Positions 45,028 through 54,004 of a stretch of 64,000 nt of DNA are shown in pieces. This stretch comes from Parapedobacter sp964498395 (lineage in GTDB: Bacteria > Bacteroidota > Bacteroidia > Sphingobacteriales > Sphingobacteriaceae), in assembly GCA_964498395.1 (NCBI GenBank), contig CAZCHE010000001.1, forward strand, positions 434,001 through 498,000, given 5' to 3'. The notes beneath the pieces are model-generated. The model ran no database searches, was not told where the DNA came from, and saw only the letters and a program-made list of their open reading frames with translations. Every line of letters begins with the position of its first letter. Position 1 is the stretch's first letter. Position numbers and translations under genes: made by a program.

Positions 45028-45045
45028 ATGTAATTGATTACACGA

Positions 45046-46359
45046 ATGAAAGTACTAAAATTCGGGGGTACATCCGTAGGGAGTGCCGAGCGCATCAAGT
45101 CGTTACTCGACATCATTAATCCGCAGGAACGACAGCTAGTTGTGTTATCGGCCGTGGCCGGTACAACTAATGCCTTGGTTGAAATTTCACAGGCATTTAC
45201 AGCAGGCGACAGCGAAAAGGCGAAGACCTTAATCGACGTTCTGCACGGCAAGTACGAAGAATTGATCGCGGCGCTTTTCGCTACGGATGAAGGCTATCAA
45301 AACGGGAAGGAACTTATCGATTACCATTTCAATCTGATTTCCTCCTTTTCCAGCCACCTGTTTACACCAATCGAAGAGAAAATCATCTTGGCACAAGGTG
45401 AGTTAATCTCTACGACGCTCTTCCATTTCCATTTGACTGAAATAGGGGTGCGGTCAAAACTGCTTCCCGCCTTGGACTTCATGAAAATAGACGAGGACAA
45501 TGAACCAAAAATAGATTTCATCGGCGATCACTTAAATGAATTGTTACTCCAGTCAAGTGACCATAACTTATTTATTACTCAAGGATATATATGCCGGAAC
45601 TCTTTTGGTGAGATTGATAACCTAAGAAGAGGGGGAAGTGATTACACGGCTTCGCTTATTGGCGCGGCAATCGGTGCATCAGAAATCCAGATATGGACGG
45701 ATATTGACGGGATGCACAACAATGATCCACGCATTGTGAATGGAACCAAGCCGATAGCCAACCTGAGTTTTGATGAAGCTGCCGAACTCGCTTATTTCGG
45801 TGCGAAAATCCTGCATCCCCAAAGTGTTTTCCCTGCGCAACGTTATAACGTTCCGGTGCGTTTGCTGAATACCATGGAACCGCAGGCCGCCGGAACCCTG
45901 ATCAATAAAGAAGGAACTGCCAAAGGTGTCGTGCGGTCCATTGCGGCAAAAGACGGTATAACGGCGATCCGCATCCATTCATCCCGGATGCTACTTGCTT
46001 ACGGTTTTTTAAGAAGGGTGTTTGAGGTATTCGAGCGCTACAAGACGCCGATAGACATGATCACGACCTCGGAAGTCGCCATCTCACTGACCATCGATGA
46101 TACGACCTGCCTCGCCGATATTGAAAAAGAACTCGCTGATTTTGGTTCGGTCGAGATAGACAAAGACCAAACGATCGTGTGTGTGGTGGGAGATTTCGGA
46201 TTGGATACGCATGGTTATGCATCGCGGGTGTTGGATGCTGTGAAGCATATCCCGGTCAGAATGATTTCTTATGGGGGAAGCAATTACAACATTTCCATGT
46301 TATTACAAACAGAACACAAAGTGGAGGCCTTGCGGTCATTGCACAACAGGCTTTTTTAA
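45046..46359 (+). CDS. lysC: Aspartate kinase
   Basis: 437-residue monofunctional aspartokinase, the first step from aspartate to lysine, threonine and methionine. MKVLKFGGTSVGS is the N-terminal nucleotide site; FITQGYICRN and GRGGSDYTASLIGAAI-like LRRGGSDYTASLIGAA form the substrate site; two ACT domains lie at about residues 300-437. The ATG at 45046 is used rather than a TTG four codons upstream. It ends 22 bp before lysA, so the pair is probably a lysine operon, with allosteric control through the ACT domains. Confidence 0.95.
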   Translation: MKVLKFGGTSVGSAERIKSLLDIINPQERQLVVLSAVAGTTNALVEISQAFTAGDSEKAKTLIDVLHGKYEELIAALFATDEGYQNGKELIDYHFNLISSFSSHLFTPIEEKIILAQGELISTTLFHFHLTEIGVRSKLLPALDFMKIDEDNEPKIDFIGDHLNELLLQSSDHNLFITQGYICRNSFGEIDNLRRGGSDYTASLIGAAIGASEIQIWTDIDGMHNNDPRIVNGTKPIANLSFDEAAELAYFGAKILHPQSVFPAQRYNVPVRLLNTMEPQAAGTLINKEGTAKGVVRSIAAKDGITAIRIHSSRMLLAYGFLRRVFEVFERYKTPIDMITTSEVAISLTIDDTTCLADIEKELADFGSVEIDKDQTIVCVVGDFGLDTHGYASRVLDAVKHIPVRMISYGGSNYNISMLLQTEHKVEALRSLHNRLF

Positions 46360-46381
46360 ATTAAATACGCGATAATTGGGT

Positions 46382-47548
46382 ATGTTCAATCCGGCACTCA
46401 TCAACTCGTTCCAGAAAAAGGAAACACCTTTTTATTATTATGATTTGGCCTTGTTGGCACGTACGTTAAGCACGGCCAAGGCCGCCGCTGACACGCACGG
46501 ATTCCATGTGCATTATGCACTTAAGGCCAACTTCAATGATCGTGTACTCGACCACATCCGGGAGATCGGATTCGGTGCGGATTGTGTAAGCGGAAACGAA
46601 GTGAAGAAAGCCGTCGATAAGGGCTTTAGCCCAAGTAAGATTGTATTTGCTGGGGTGGGTAAGTCGGACAAAGAGATCGAATATGCATTGCAAAACGATA
46701 TTTTTGCCTTTAACGTCGAATCCGTACAAGAGCTTCGCGTGATTGACGGACTAGCCGCAAAAGCAGGTAAAAAAGCGAATGTCGCCCTTCGTATCAACCC
46801 CAATGTAGACGCACAAACACACCATTACATCACCACGGGCTTGGACGAAAACAAATTCGGCATTGCCCAATGGGAATTGGGTAGCGCGGTGGAAATGTTA
46901 CGGCAATGCCAGCATGTTGAACTGATCGGTATCCATTTTCATATTGGCTCGCAGATCATTGACCTTAATGTGTTCAAGAGCCTATGTGTCAAAGTTAATG
47001 AGCTAAACAATTGGTTTGACGAGCGTGGATTCCGGTTACAAGTGCTGAATGTAGGGGGTGGGTTAGGCGTCGATTACTACGAGCCGGATAGCCATGCGAT
47101 TCCAGATTTTCAATCCTATTTTGACATTTTTGCTGATTTTCTCGACCAGAAACCTGGACAGGAAGTGCATTTTGAATTGGGACGTGCGTTGGTTTCACAA
47201 TGCGGGAGTTTAGTCAGTCGAGTATTGTATGTAAAAAACGGGATTAAGAAAAACTTCCTGATCCTAGATGCCGGAATGACTGAATTGATGCGGCCGGCGC
47301 TCTATCAAGCCTATCATAAAATAGAAAAACTTGGTTTGGATGCCGTTTCCGAACAACGGGGAAACCTGATGCATTACGATGTCGTGGGGCCAATCTGCGA
47401 AAGCAGCGATTGCTTTGGTAAGGAAGTTTTGTTGCCCCCATCTGAACGCGGCGACCTGATTGCGATTAGAAGCGCTGGCGCATACGGGGAGGTCATGGCA
47501 TCGAATTATAACCTGCGCGATGAAATACGCTACGTGTATAGCGATTAG
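46382..47548 (+). CDS. lysA: Diaminopimelate decarboxylase
   Basis: 388-residue fold type III PLP enzyme that decarboxylates meso-diaminopimelate to lysine. The PLP lysine is in VHYALKANFNDRVL; FGADCVSGNEVKKA, HFHIGSQIIDL, LNVGGGLGVDYYEP, and GPICESSDCFGKE (with catalytic Cys) match the family; AYGEVMASNYNLR is near the C terminus. The start is the ATG at 46382, not the TTG two codons earlier. Forms an operon with lysC. Confidence 0.95.
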   Translation: MFNPALINSFQKKETPFYYYDLALLARTLSTAKAAADTHGFHVHYALKANFNDRVLDHIREIGFGADCVSGNEVKKAVDKGFSPSKIVFAGVGKSDKEIEYALQNDIFAFNVESVQELRVIDGLAAKAGKKANVALRINPNVDAQTHHYITTGLDENKFGIAQWELGSAVEMLRQCQHVELIGIHFHIGSQIIDLNVFKSLCVKVNELNNWFDERGFRLQVLNVGGGLGVDYYEPDSHAIPDFQSYFDIFADFLDQKPGQEVHFELGRALVSQCGSLVSRVLYVKNGIKKNFLILDAGMTELMRPALYQAYHKIEKLGLDAVSEQRGNLMHYDVVGPICESSDCFGKEVLLPPSERGDLIAIRSAGAYGEVMASNYNLRDEIRYVYSD

Positions 47549-47585
47549 GTTGACTAACTGTTTTTATATCCTCCTCATTAATAGT

Positions 47586-48209
47586 TCATCCATTGATTAA
47601 TGCTAGCATCTCCGCGGTGTTGCGCACGTCTAGTTTGTGCAGGATGTTTTTACGGTGAGTCATGACCGTGTGGATGGATAAGAATAATATATCGGCTATT
47701 TCCTGGTTGGTATGCCCGTTGCGAACCAAGCCGATGATTTCAAGTTCACGACGTGAGAGCTTGAATTTGTTCAGGAATTTATCATCAAAAATGGGGTCTG
47801 CATGCTCTGATCGCATAGTGGTATGGTCATAATCGTACCGGTTTTCCCCCGCGTGGATGACTTTTATCGTATCTATTAAATGTTGCGCATCAGAGTCCTT
47901 ATGCAAGTATCCGTTAATATCCATCTCTCTACATCTGGCATACACATTCTCATCGGCATACATACTGAGCACCACGATTCTGCATTGCACTTGCGTATTT
48001 TTCAAAATACGAATCGTGCTGGGGCCATCCAATACAGGCATGTTTAAGTCTACCAATACTAAATCAACGGTGTCTGTTTTTAGGTATTCGATGAGTTCTT
48101 TCCCATTCGCGCATATCTTGGCCACGGACAGCTCGGGGTCGGATTGCAAGATGGATGCAATCCCTTCTGACATCAACTTGTGGTCGTCAACTATCGCTAT
48201 CGTTATCAT
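47586..48209 (-). CDS. NarL/LuxR-family response regulator
   Basis: 207-residue two-component regulator: receiver domain (1-120; IAIVDDHKLMSEGIASIL, phospho-Asp in LVLVDLNMPVLDG, YLHKDSDAQHLIDTI) and a C-terminal LuxR HTH (about 145-205; KLSRRELEIIGLVRNGHTNQ and DILFLSIHTVMTHRKNILHK). Located 24 bp after the histidine kinase gene in the same operon, so the two form a cognate pair. Target genes unknown. Confidence 0.94.
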   Translation of the reverse strand: MITIAIVDDHKLMSEGIASILQSDPELSVAKICANGKELIEYLKTDTVDLVLVDLNMPVLDGPSTIRILKNTQVQCRIVVLSMYADENVYARCREMDINGYLHKDSDAQHLIDTIKVIHAGENRYDYDHTTMRSEHADPIFDDKFLNKFKLSRRELEIIGLVRNGHTNQEIADILFLSIHTVMTHRKNILHKLDVRNTAEMLALING

Positions 48210-48233
48210 TGGTTATTCATTACAGATATCAGG

Positions 48234-48995
48234 CTAAGCGTTCGGTATACATAGCTTGACAGTTGTACCTTTACCCATCTCGGAAGCCATTTGAATGGTG
48301 CCCCCGATAAGTTTGACACGGTCGTAGATATTGATCAATCCCGATCCACGGTGGTCGGTGTTGATATCGAACCCCATTCCGTCATCGGCAATCGACAAGA
48401 TACAGCCATCTTTTTCTATGGCTAATTTAACAAATATATGCTTAGCATCTGCATGTTTGAGAATATTATTGATGCATTCCTGGAATATGCGGATGATCAT
48501 CAATCGATCTTGCATATTTGATGGTTCACAAAACCCTTCGTTTTCGAAATCCGTCTGCACGACCCCCGCCTTGTGTACCTTGCTTAACTCCTGTTCGATG
48601 AAATCACTCAATGTATATTGCTCTACCCGATTGATGTTCATGCTCTGTGACAGTAGCCGGATATCCATGATTGCTTGGTCTATCAATTGCTTCACATCGG
48701 TCTTTTGTTTTGTATCCGGACGGGAAAGGTATAATTTGATCAAGGATAGTAGCTGCCCGATGTTATCGTGGAGTTCCTGGCCTACATATTTCAGTGTCTC
48801 CTCCCGTATCTCTACTTTAGCCTTTAGTACGGTCTGCTCGTATTTGGCTATTAACTGTTGCTGTTCCTTGATGTTCTTGATTTTCCTTTTTTGGTAAAAG
48901 ATGATCATGATAAACATGAACCCCCCGACGACAGCCAGTATTAGGCTCGCGAAAAGAATAGCGATAACGATCGGGTCACTGTCTGTGGGGTGCAT
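48234..48995 (-). CDS. Sensor histidine kinase (NarX/DesK-type HisKA_3)
   Basis: 253-residue kinase starting MHPTDSDPIVIAILF at 48995, chosen because the in-frame extension to 49094 overlaps the upstream membrane-protein gene. One N-terminal membrane helix (IAILFASLILAVVGGFMFIM) leads by a coiled segment to the HisKA_3 dimerisation helix with the phospho-His in QELHDNIGQLLSL, then HATPase_c with NNILKHADA (N box) and IADDGMGFD and GLINIYDRV (G boxes). It has almost no periplasmic part, so sensing is probably done by the seven-helix protein encoded just before it (10-bp gap). Partner regulator is the LuxR-type gene. Confidence 0.92.
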   Translation of the reverse strand: MHPTDSDPIVIAILFASLILAVVGGFMFIMIIFYQKRKIKNIKEQQQLIAKYEQTVLKAKVEIREETLKYVGQELHDNIGQLLSLIKLYLSRPDTKQKTDVKQLIDQAIMDIRLLSQSMNINRVEQYTLSDFIEQELSKVHKAGVVQTDFENEGFCEPSNMQDRLMIIRIFQECINNILKHADAKHIFVKLAIEKDGCILSIADDGMGFDINTDHRGSGLINIYDRVKLIGGTIQMASEMGKGTTVKLCIPNA

Positions 48996-49005
48996 GGTAA
49001 AAAGG

Positions 49006-49674
49006 TTAGGTGGTGTCTTTTGGGTCGAGATCGGAATTATTGTTCCGATGCAATAAAAATCCTGCGATATACATGGAATACAAAAGGAAAGCAAAGATAT
49101 TCAATAATGTGGATCCAATATACACTTTATTAATCACCAAGTAATTCCATAACGACAAGGTTAATGTGCTACAAAGGTAAAAGAAAAATAGGGCGGTAAC
49201 GAACCAAAATGAAGCATCCCAGATGGGGTTTTTGTCGTTTTTTTCATCGGTCAATAGCTCATGGAAATAAAGCAGTGAATAGATCACGACAAATACCCCC
49301 ATTAAGGTGCGCGAATGGGTCATGACGACATGGATGCCCTGCGTAAAAAACAAATTGAAGAAATAAAAGAAAAGCCAGAAAAGCGCCAATGCGATGACAA
49401 CCTGTTTTTTGCGTCTACTACGAATGATACTGAAAAAAAAGATGCTGAAAAAAATGAAAACAATCAGATGGGCCGTATTGAATATGGAATAGTTGCTCTT
49501 ATGGACGGTCACCACAAAAGAGTACAATGCCGCCCAAAGCTGGTAACCAAACTGGAAGAACAGAAAATAGGGGAATAGTCTTAAAACAGGAGGTGACAAT
49601 GACTTCCGTTTGAGGATGCCAATGATACCTCCTAACAGGATTAGGAATAAAACAACAATTGTTGCTGCGCTCAT
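49006..49674 (-). CDS. Seven-helix membrane protein linked to a histidine kinase
   Basis: 222-residue, strongly hydrophobic protein with about seven predicted helices, including LFPYFLFFQFGYQLWAALYS, LIVFIFFSIFFFSIIRS and FVTALFFFYLCSTLTLSLW, and short loops. It has no recognisable catalytic domain. It directly precedes the HisKA_3 kinase and the LuxR-type regulator (gap of 10 bp), with a short charged C-terminal tail (NNNSDLDPKDTT) on one side of the membrane. It may be the sensor input of this system. Family not recognised beyond generic 7TM. Confidence 0.7.
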   Translation of the reverse strand: MSAATIVVLFLILLGGIIGILKRKSLSPPVLRLFPYFLFFQFGYQLWAALYSFVVTVHKSNYSIFNTAHLIVFIFFSIFFFSIIRSRRKKQVVIALALFWLFFYFFNLFFTQGIHVVMTHSRTLMGVFVVIYSLLYFHELLTDEKNDKNPIWDASFWFVTALFFFYLCSTLTLSLWNYLVINKVYIGSTLLNIFAFLLYSMYIAGFLLHRNNNSDLDPKDTT

Positions 49675-49689
49675 GCCGCTAACGATCCA

Positions 49690-50205
49690 TTAAATCGCAT
49701 CAAGAGGAAGTAGGCATCCATCGTTAGTATATGGTGGAGGGCACATGGGAATATCGTCTGCCGCCATTCCGGCTCGGCTGTTGGCCATAGGCATCAGTAA
49801 GGGGCCAGTTGCGTCGTCTTTCCCTTTTCTGATGGCGGATCCCTTGGGGATATTTAGGCAGTCTACACTGTTTTCCATGGTGGGATTTTTAGGGTCTTTT
49901 GACTGTGTGGCGACCATGATGACCGTGTGCTTTTTGCGATATTCGGCGTTTTTAAGCTTGTGCCCTGGATAGTCGTCGGCAAGCCCGAAATAAAGGCGTA
50001 CGCCATCCGCTTTGTTCAATTCGAACAATTCGAGTAAGGCTTCCTTGCTGATCCAAACGGATTGGGTATCCTCGACTTTTCGTCCCAAGGATTTGGTCAG
50101 CTTTTCTGACGCGGGCAATCGCCGTTCTTTGTCGTAAGCCTTGATCATCATGTCTGCTAATTCTAGGGGAATTAGTTTCAATTTACTTGCTCTTTCTTCT
50201 TTCAT
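49690..50205 (-). CDS. Uncharacterised soluble protein with Cys-rich tail
   Basis: 171-residue protein starting MKEERASKLKLIPLELADMM (an in-frame ATG at 50217 is also possible). It has no signal peptide or membrane helix. The middle contains KADGVRLYFGLADDYPGHKL and KHTVIMVATQSKD, and the end DIPMCPPPYTNDGCLL, with two cysteines and a CPPP turn. Family is not recognised. It lies 15 bp upstream of the seven-helix membrane protein gene in the same orientation, so it may belong to that signalling operon. Confidence 0.6.
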   Translation of the reverse strand: MKEERASKLKLIPLELADMMIKAYDKERRLPASEKLTKSLGRKVEDTQSVWISKEALLELFELNKADGVRLYFGLADDYPGHKLKNAEYRKKHTVIMVATQSKDPKNPTMENSVDCLNIPKGSAIRKGKDDATGPLLMPMANSRAGMAADDIPMCPPPYTNDGCLLPLDAI

Positions 50206-50327
50206 TTTTGGGTGCAATCTAAATGGTTATTGAATAGGGTTTCTTCAACGCTAAGTTCCTCAACTATTTAATGGCAATCAATACCCCAAAATGGGTATTT
50301 TGAAAAATGCAAGCAAATTGGCGATGG

Positions 50328-50795
50328 CTAAAGCAGTTTGCTTTCCGCCGTCTCAAACACGCTGTCTATTTTCCAATTCATATTGTCCTTGGATGCCTGA
50401 ACCGCCAATTGGTCACAACGTTCATTCTCCGGGTGGCCAGCATGGCCTTTTACCCATACAAACCTCACTTGATGTAGCCGATAAACGTTGAGAAAACGCA
50501 TCCACAAGTCTTTGTTTTTCTTCCCGGCAAACCCCTTTTGTACCCATCCATAGACCCATCGTTTGGTGATGGCGTCAATCACATACTTGGAATCGGAATA
50601 GACGACTACATCTTGCCCCGGTTTTTTCAATGCTTCCAATCCGACTATCACTGCCAGTAACTCCATGCGGTTATTGGTGGTCTTGCGAAAACCTGCGGAT
50701 AACTCTTTGTAATGTGGCCCCGATTTTAGAATAACTCCATAACCACCCGGCCCAGGGTTCCCGCTTGACGCGCCGTCGGTATACAATTCTATCAT
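50328..50795 (-). CDS. rnhA: Ribonuclease HI
   Basis: 155-residue RNase H that removes RNA from RNA-DNA hybrids. The carboxylate active site is visible: Asp in YTDGASSGNPGPGGYG, Glu in NNRMELLAVIVGLEAL, Asp in VVYSDSKYVIDAI and Asp in NERCDQLAVQA; GWVQKGFAGKKNKDLW is the basic protrusion typical of RNase HI. The start at 50795 (MIELYTDG) is used; the frame continues upstream over the divergent sirtuin gene, which is not real. About 70 bp separate the two divergent starts. Confidence 0.95.
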   Translation of the reverse strand: MIELYTDGASSGNPGPGGYGVILKSGPHYKELSAGFRKTTNNRMELLAVIVGLEALKKPGQDVVVYSDSKYVIDAITKRWVYGWVQKGFAGKKNKDLWMRFLNVYRLHQVRFVWVKGHAGHPENERCDQLAVQASKDNMNWKIDSVFETAESKLL

Positions 50796-50801
50796 GGATA
50801 G

Positions 50802-50824
50802 CAAAGGTAAACCTTTCAAACTTA
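50802..50824 (-). promoter_or_regulatory. Two candidate -7 elements of rnhA
   Basis: On the minus strand TACCTTTG (50802-50809) and TAAGTTTG (50817-50824) both fit TAnnTTTG. The inner one would leave almost no leader before the rnhA ATG at 50795; the outer leaves about 15 nt. Confidence 0.4.
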
Positions 50825-50865
50825 AATTTGTTCGCAAATCACCGGAAAATCGCTTATCTTGTGTT

Positions 50866-51552
50866 ATGGAAAAGCATGTGGTCGTATTTACCGGCGCTGG
50901 CATATCGGCAGAAAGTGGACTAAAAACATTTAGGGGAGATGATGGGCTGTGGGAAGGATACCGTGTGGAAGACGTGGCCACCCCCGAGGCTTGGAACAAA
51001 AACCCGCAACTGGTTCAGGATTTTTACAACATGCGTCGTAAAACGGTTCTCGAGGCGGAGCCCAATGCAGCACACCGCGCATTGGTTGACTTAGCGGGGC
51101 AATACAAGGTGACGATTGTGACCCAAAATATCGATGACCTGCATGAAAGAGCCGGATCGGCTAATGTGCTTCATTTGCATGGTTTGATTACCAAGGCACA
51201 GTCTAGCCGAGATTCCAGATTGACTTATCCCATTGATGGAAGTGAAATTAGGATGGGTGAACGATGCGAACTGGGCAGCCAACTGCGTCCGCACGTGGTG
51301 TGGTTTGGTGAGCCTGTGCCCGCGATGGGGGAGGCGCTGGGCATTTGTAGGCAAGCGGATATCTTTCTTGTTGTTGGAACATCTTTGCAAGTCTATCCGG
51401 CAGCCGGATTACTTTACGAAGCGCCACAAGAAGTGGTGAAATACTTCATTGACCCTCAAGCTTCAGCTCGCGCAACGGACCTTAATATCATATGCATTGA
51501 TGAAAAGGCTACCGTAGGTGTTCCGTGGGTCGTCAACCAATTATTGCAATAA
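50866..51552 (+). CDS. cobB: NAD-dependent protein deacylase (class III sirtuin)
   Basis: 228-residue SIR2-family enzyme. VFTGAGISAESGLKTFR binds NAD, TQNIDDLHERAG and LHGLI hold the catalytic Asn-Asp and His (HLHG), VWFGEP and VVGTSLQVYPAAGL follow. FYNMRRK carries the Tyr and Arg that in SIRT5-type enzymes bind succinyl or malonyl lysine, so desuccinylase activity is likely. The zinc-binding cysteine pairs of most sirtuins are not there: between LHGLITKAQ and RPHVVWFGE only a single Cys is seen. The start at 50866 removes an unconserved leader that overlaps rnhA. Confidence 0.9.
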   Translation: MEKHVVVFTGAGISAESGLKTFRGDDGLWEGYRVEDVATPEAWNKNPQLVQDFYNMRRKTVLEAEPNAAHRALVDLAGQYKVTIVTQNIDDLHERAGSANVLHLHGLITKAQSSRDSRLTYPIDGSEIRMGERCELGSQLRPHVVWFGEPVPAMGEALGICRQADIFLVVGTSLQVYPAAGLLYEAPQEVVKYFIDPQASARATDLNIICIDEKATVGVPWVVNQLLQ

Positions 51553-51757
51553 TTTGGTGCATTTTGCCGCCAAATAAAATTTTGTTTCATTTTTAATATC
51601 CTAATAATAAGCCAAATATTAATTCTTGTTAAACCTATACTTTATTCGGTGATTTTCTCGGCATGCTTTCGTGCTTCAAATCCAGAATAAAATTTTGTTT
51701 TTGAAATATTTTAATAATATATCATTGATAATAAGTATATTGTATATTTTATCTGCA

Positions 51758-52006
51758 TTAATGCTCGTTGCGCTTATAGGTGTCTATAAACGAACGGCGC
51801 ATTTCGTCGAAACATTTGGAAACCGATAGGGCGAAAACGTCATCAATCAGTTGGAATACACCATCCACGCCGTTGGTGACATCGGCTTCAGCGATTTTGT
51901 AAACCTGTTCCAATGTGCCTTGCTCGAATTTAATGATGAATTTTTGGTTCATGGAGAAGATGGTGATCTTAAAATCGGGGTGGGGTAGTTCGGCTATTGT
52001 TCTCAT
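51758..52006 (-). CDS. Small conserved Bacteroidota protein
   Basis: 82-residue soluble protein beginning MRTIAELPHPDFKITIFSMN, followed by QKFIIKFEQGTLEQVYKIAE and ending VSKCFDEMRRSFIDTYKRNE. Predominantly alternating beta and helix; no membrane segment. It resembles short proteins of unknown function found as single genes in related genomes. It stands alone with AT-rich DNA on both sides. No function can be given. Confidence 0.7.
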   Translation of the reverse strand: MRTIAELPHPDFKITIFSMNQKFIIKFEQGTLEQVYKIAEADVTNGVDGVFQLIDDVFALSVSKCFDEMRRSFIDTYKRNEH

Positions 52007-52095
52007 CAGTTATTTGTAAATGGTGTGTTTGTGTGTTGTAGAATGGGGTAAACGTTTTATATATAGATTTTTACAATAATAAACGCTTTTCTTAT

Positions 52096-52103
52096 TATAT
52101 TTG
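52096..52103 (+). promoter_or_regulatory. -7 element of the 2-oxoacid:ferredoxin oxidoreductase operon
   Basis: TATATTTG fits TAnnTTTG; the leader to the ATG at 52223 would be about 115 nt. No clear TTTG -33 partner at the usual distance. Confidence 0.45.
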
Positions 52104-52119
52104 GGGATATGCACGCCGC

Positions 52120-52138
52120 TTGCCTGCCAAACAGGCAA
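52120..52138 (+). repeat. Short hairpin in the oxidoreductase operon leader
   Basis: TTGCCTG (52120-52126) and CAGGCAA (52132-52138) around CCAAA form a 7-bp stem in the leader of the operon. No T-run follows, so it is not a terminator; purpose unknown. Confidence 0.45.
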
Positions 52139-52222
52139 TAAGTATGCGTACTCCAATTATAAAATGCAATAATACTGATTAAACGAATACATTAATATAA
52201 CAAACCCATTAAACCTCATAAG

Positions 52223-54004
52223 ATGATGGAACCCACCAATGTACTCAACCCAGAGTATTATCACAAAGTAGTGGATTGCCAGTATGCATGCCCCGCACAT
52301 ACACCCGTTCCGGAATACATCCGTCTTATCGCAGCTGGAAAGTATACAGAGGCATATATGGTTAATTGGGAGTCCAATGTTTTTCCCGGCATTTTGGGAA
52401 GAACATGTGATCGACCATGTGAACCCGCTTGCCGCAGGGTACGCGTAGAGGAAGAACCCGTGGCAATATGCAGGCTAAAGCGGGTGGCTGCAGATAACAA
52501 AGGGGATGTAAAAAAGTATATGCCAAACGGGCCTTTTACCCCCAATGGAAAAAAGGTCGCGTTAATAGGAGCTGGACCAGCATCGTTGACCGTCGCAAGG
52601 GATCTTGCGCCACTTGGCTATGAGTTGCACCTCTTTGACGAGCATGCAGCTGGCGGGGGAATGATGAGAAGCCAGATACCAGCATTTAGGTTGCCGGAGG
52701 AAACACTTGATGAGGAAGTCAACTATGTGTTGGATTTGGGTGTCCATACACAATTTCGCGTTCGGGTAGATAGCCTAAATGGTCTGCTTGGAAAAGACTA
52801 TGATGCTATTTTCGTTGGTACGGGCGCACCCAAGGGGCGTGATTTGGATGACCTGCCGGGCAGGAGGGAAGGAGGCCCTTCTATTCATGTCGGCATCGAA
52901 TGGTTGGCAAGCGTAGCGTTTGGTCATGTGCATTCGATAGGCCGTAGGGTAATCGTATTGGGGGGTGGCAACACGGCGATGGACTGTTGCCGGACGGCAA
53001 GGCGCCTAGGGGGCGAAGATGTGAAAGTCGTGGTGCGTAGCCCTTTTGAAGAGATGAAAGCATCGCCATGGGAAAAGGAGGACGCCATGCATGAAGATGT
53101 TACATTTTTCAACAATCACGTACCCCAGCGATTCATGGTGGAAAGCGGGAAGCTTATCGGCATGGAATTCCAAAAAGTTGAGCCTGTATATGATGGAAAT
53201 GGAAAAAGGCAGTTGGTACCCACAGATGAACCACTTGTCTTTATCGAGGCAGATGAGGTGCTGGTGGCCATCGGTCAAGAAAATAGCTTCCCTTGGATTG
53301 AACGGGATCTGGGGATTGAGTTCGATAAATGGGGGATGCCCGTGGTAAACGAAATAACATTTCAATCTACCCGGCCGGAGGTGTTCTTCGGTGGAGACGC
53401 AGCTTTTGGACCTAAAAATGTCATCACCGCCGTAGCACATGGCCATGAAGCAGCCATCTCCATTCATTTATATTGCCAGGGAGAAGATGTTGGCAAACGC
53501 CCGGCACCCCATACGAATTTGGTCAGCCAAAAGATGGGCATGCATGAATGGAGCTATGACAGCAGTGTGGTGGTCGATGCGCGCTATGTGGTGCCGCAAG
53601 AGTCGAAAACCGCGACTATTGCTAACCGCAAACTGGAAGTCGAATTGGGGTTTGACCAAGATATCGCATATAAGGAAACGCTGCGCTGCCTGAACTGCGA
53701 TGTGCAGACCGTCTTCACCACGGAGCGCTGCATCGAATGTGACGCCTGCATGGACATTTGTCCTACGGCCTGTATTACTTTTACGGATAACGCCGAAGAG
53801 GGGGAACTCCGCCAAAAACTGTTGGTGCCGGCCGAAAACCTCAGTCAGGAACTATTGGTCTCCCCGCCGCTCAAAACCGGCCGCGTCATGGTAAAGGATG
53901 AAGACGTTTGCCTGCATTGTGGACTCTGCGCCGAAAGATGCCCCACATCCGCGTGGGATATGCAGAAGTTTTTCTATAACACCGCTAAAGCCGTTAGCCT
54001 ATGA
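52223..54004 (+). CDS. GltD-like FAD/NAD(P) oxidoreductase with N- and C-terminal iron-sulfur domains
   Basis: 593-residue flavoprotein with glutamate-synthase-small-subunit (GltD) architecture. N-terminal [4Fe-4S] module (about 15-85): CQYACPAHTPVPEY, GRTCDRPCEPACRR. Then the FAD fold VALIGAGPASLTVARDLAPLG and the NAD(P) fold RRVIVLGGGNTAMDCCRTA with RRLGG. The C terminus adds two ferredoxin-type [4Fe-4S] clusters: CIECDACMDICPTAC and CLHCGLCAERCPTSAW. It overlaps the alpha-chain gene by 4 bp, so it should pass electrons between NAD(P)H and the 2-oxoacid:ferredoxin oxidoreductase or its ferredoxin. It is not a subunit of glutamate synthase here, since no GltB is present. Confidence 0.9.
   Translation: MMEPTNVLNPEYYHKVVDCQYACPAHTPVPEYIRLIAAGKYTEAYMVNWESNVFPGILGRTCDRPCEPACRRVRVEEEPVAICRLKRVAADNKGDVKKYMPNGPFTPNGKKVALIGAGPASLTVARDLAPLGYELHLFDEHAAGGGMMRSQIPAFRLPEETLDEEVNYVLDLGVHTQFRVRVDSLNGLLGKDYDAIFVGTGAPKGRDLDDLPGRREGGPSIHVGIEWLASVAFGHVHSIGRRVIVLGGGNTAMDCCRTARRLGGEDVKVVVRSPFEEMKASPWEKEDAMHEDVTFFNNHVPQRFMVESGKLIGMEFQKVEPVYDGNGKRQLVPTDEPLVFIEADEVLVAIGQENSFPWIERDLGIEFDKWGMPVVNEITFQSTRPEVFFGGDAAFGPKNVITAVAHGHEAAISIHLYCQGEDVGKRPAPHTNLVSQKMGMHEWSYDSSVVVDARYVVPQESKTATIANRKLEVELGFDQDIAYKETLRCLNCDVQTVFTTERCIECDACMDICPTACITFTDNAEEGELRQKLLVPAENLSQELLVSPPLKTGRVMVKDEDVCLHCGLCAERCPTSAWDMQKFFYNTAKAVSL

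Noticed and set aside
44986..45045. Lysine riboswitch before lysC
   Set aside because: The leader is about 60 nt, far shorter than the lysine riboswitch, and contains only one simple hairpin.
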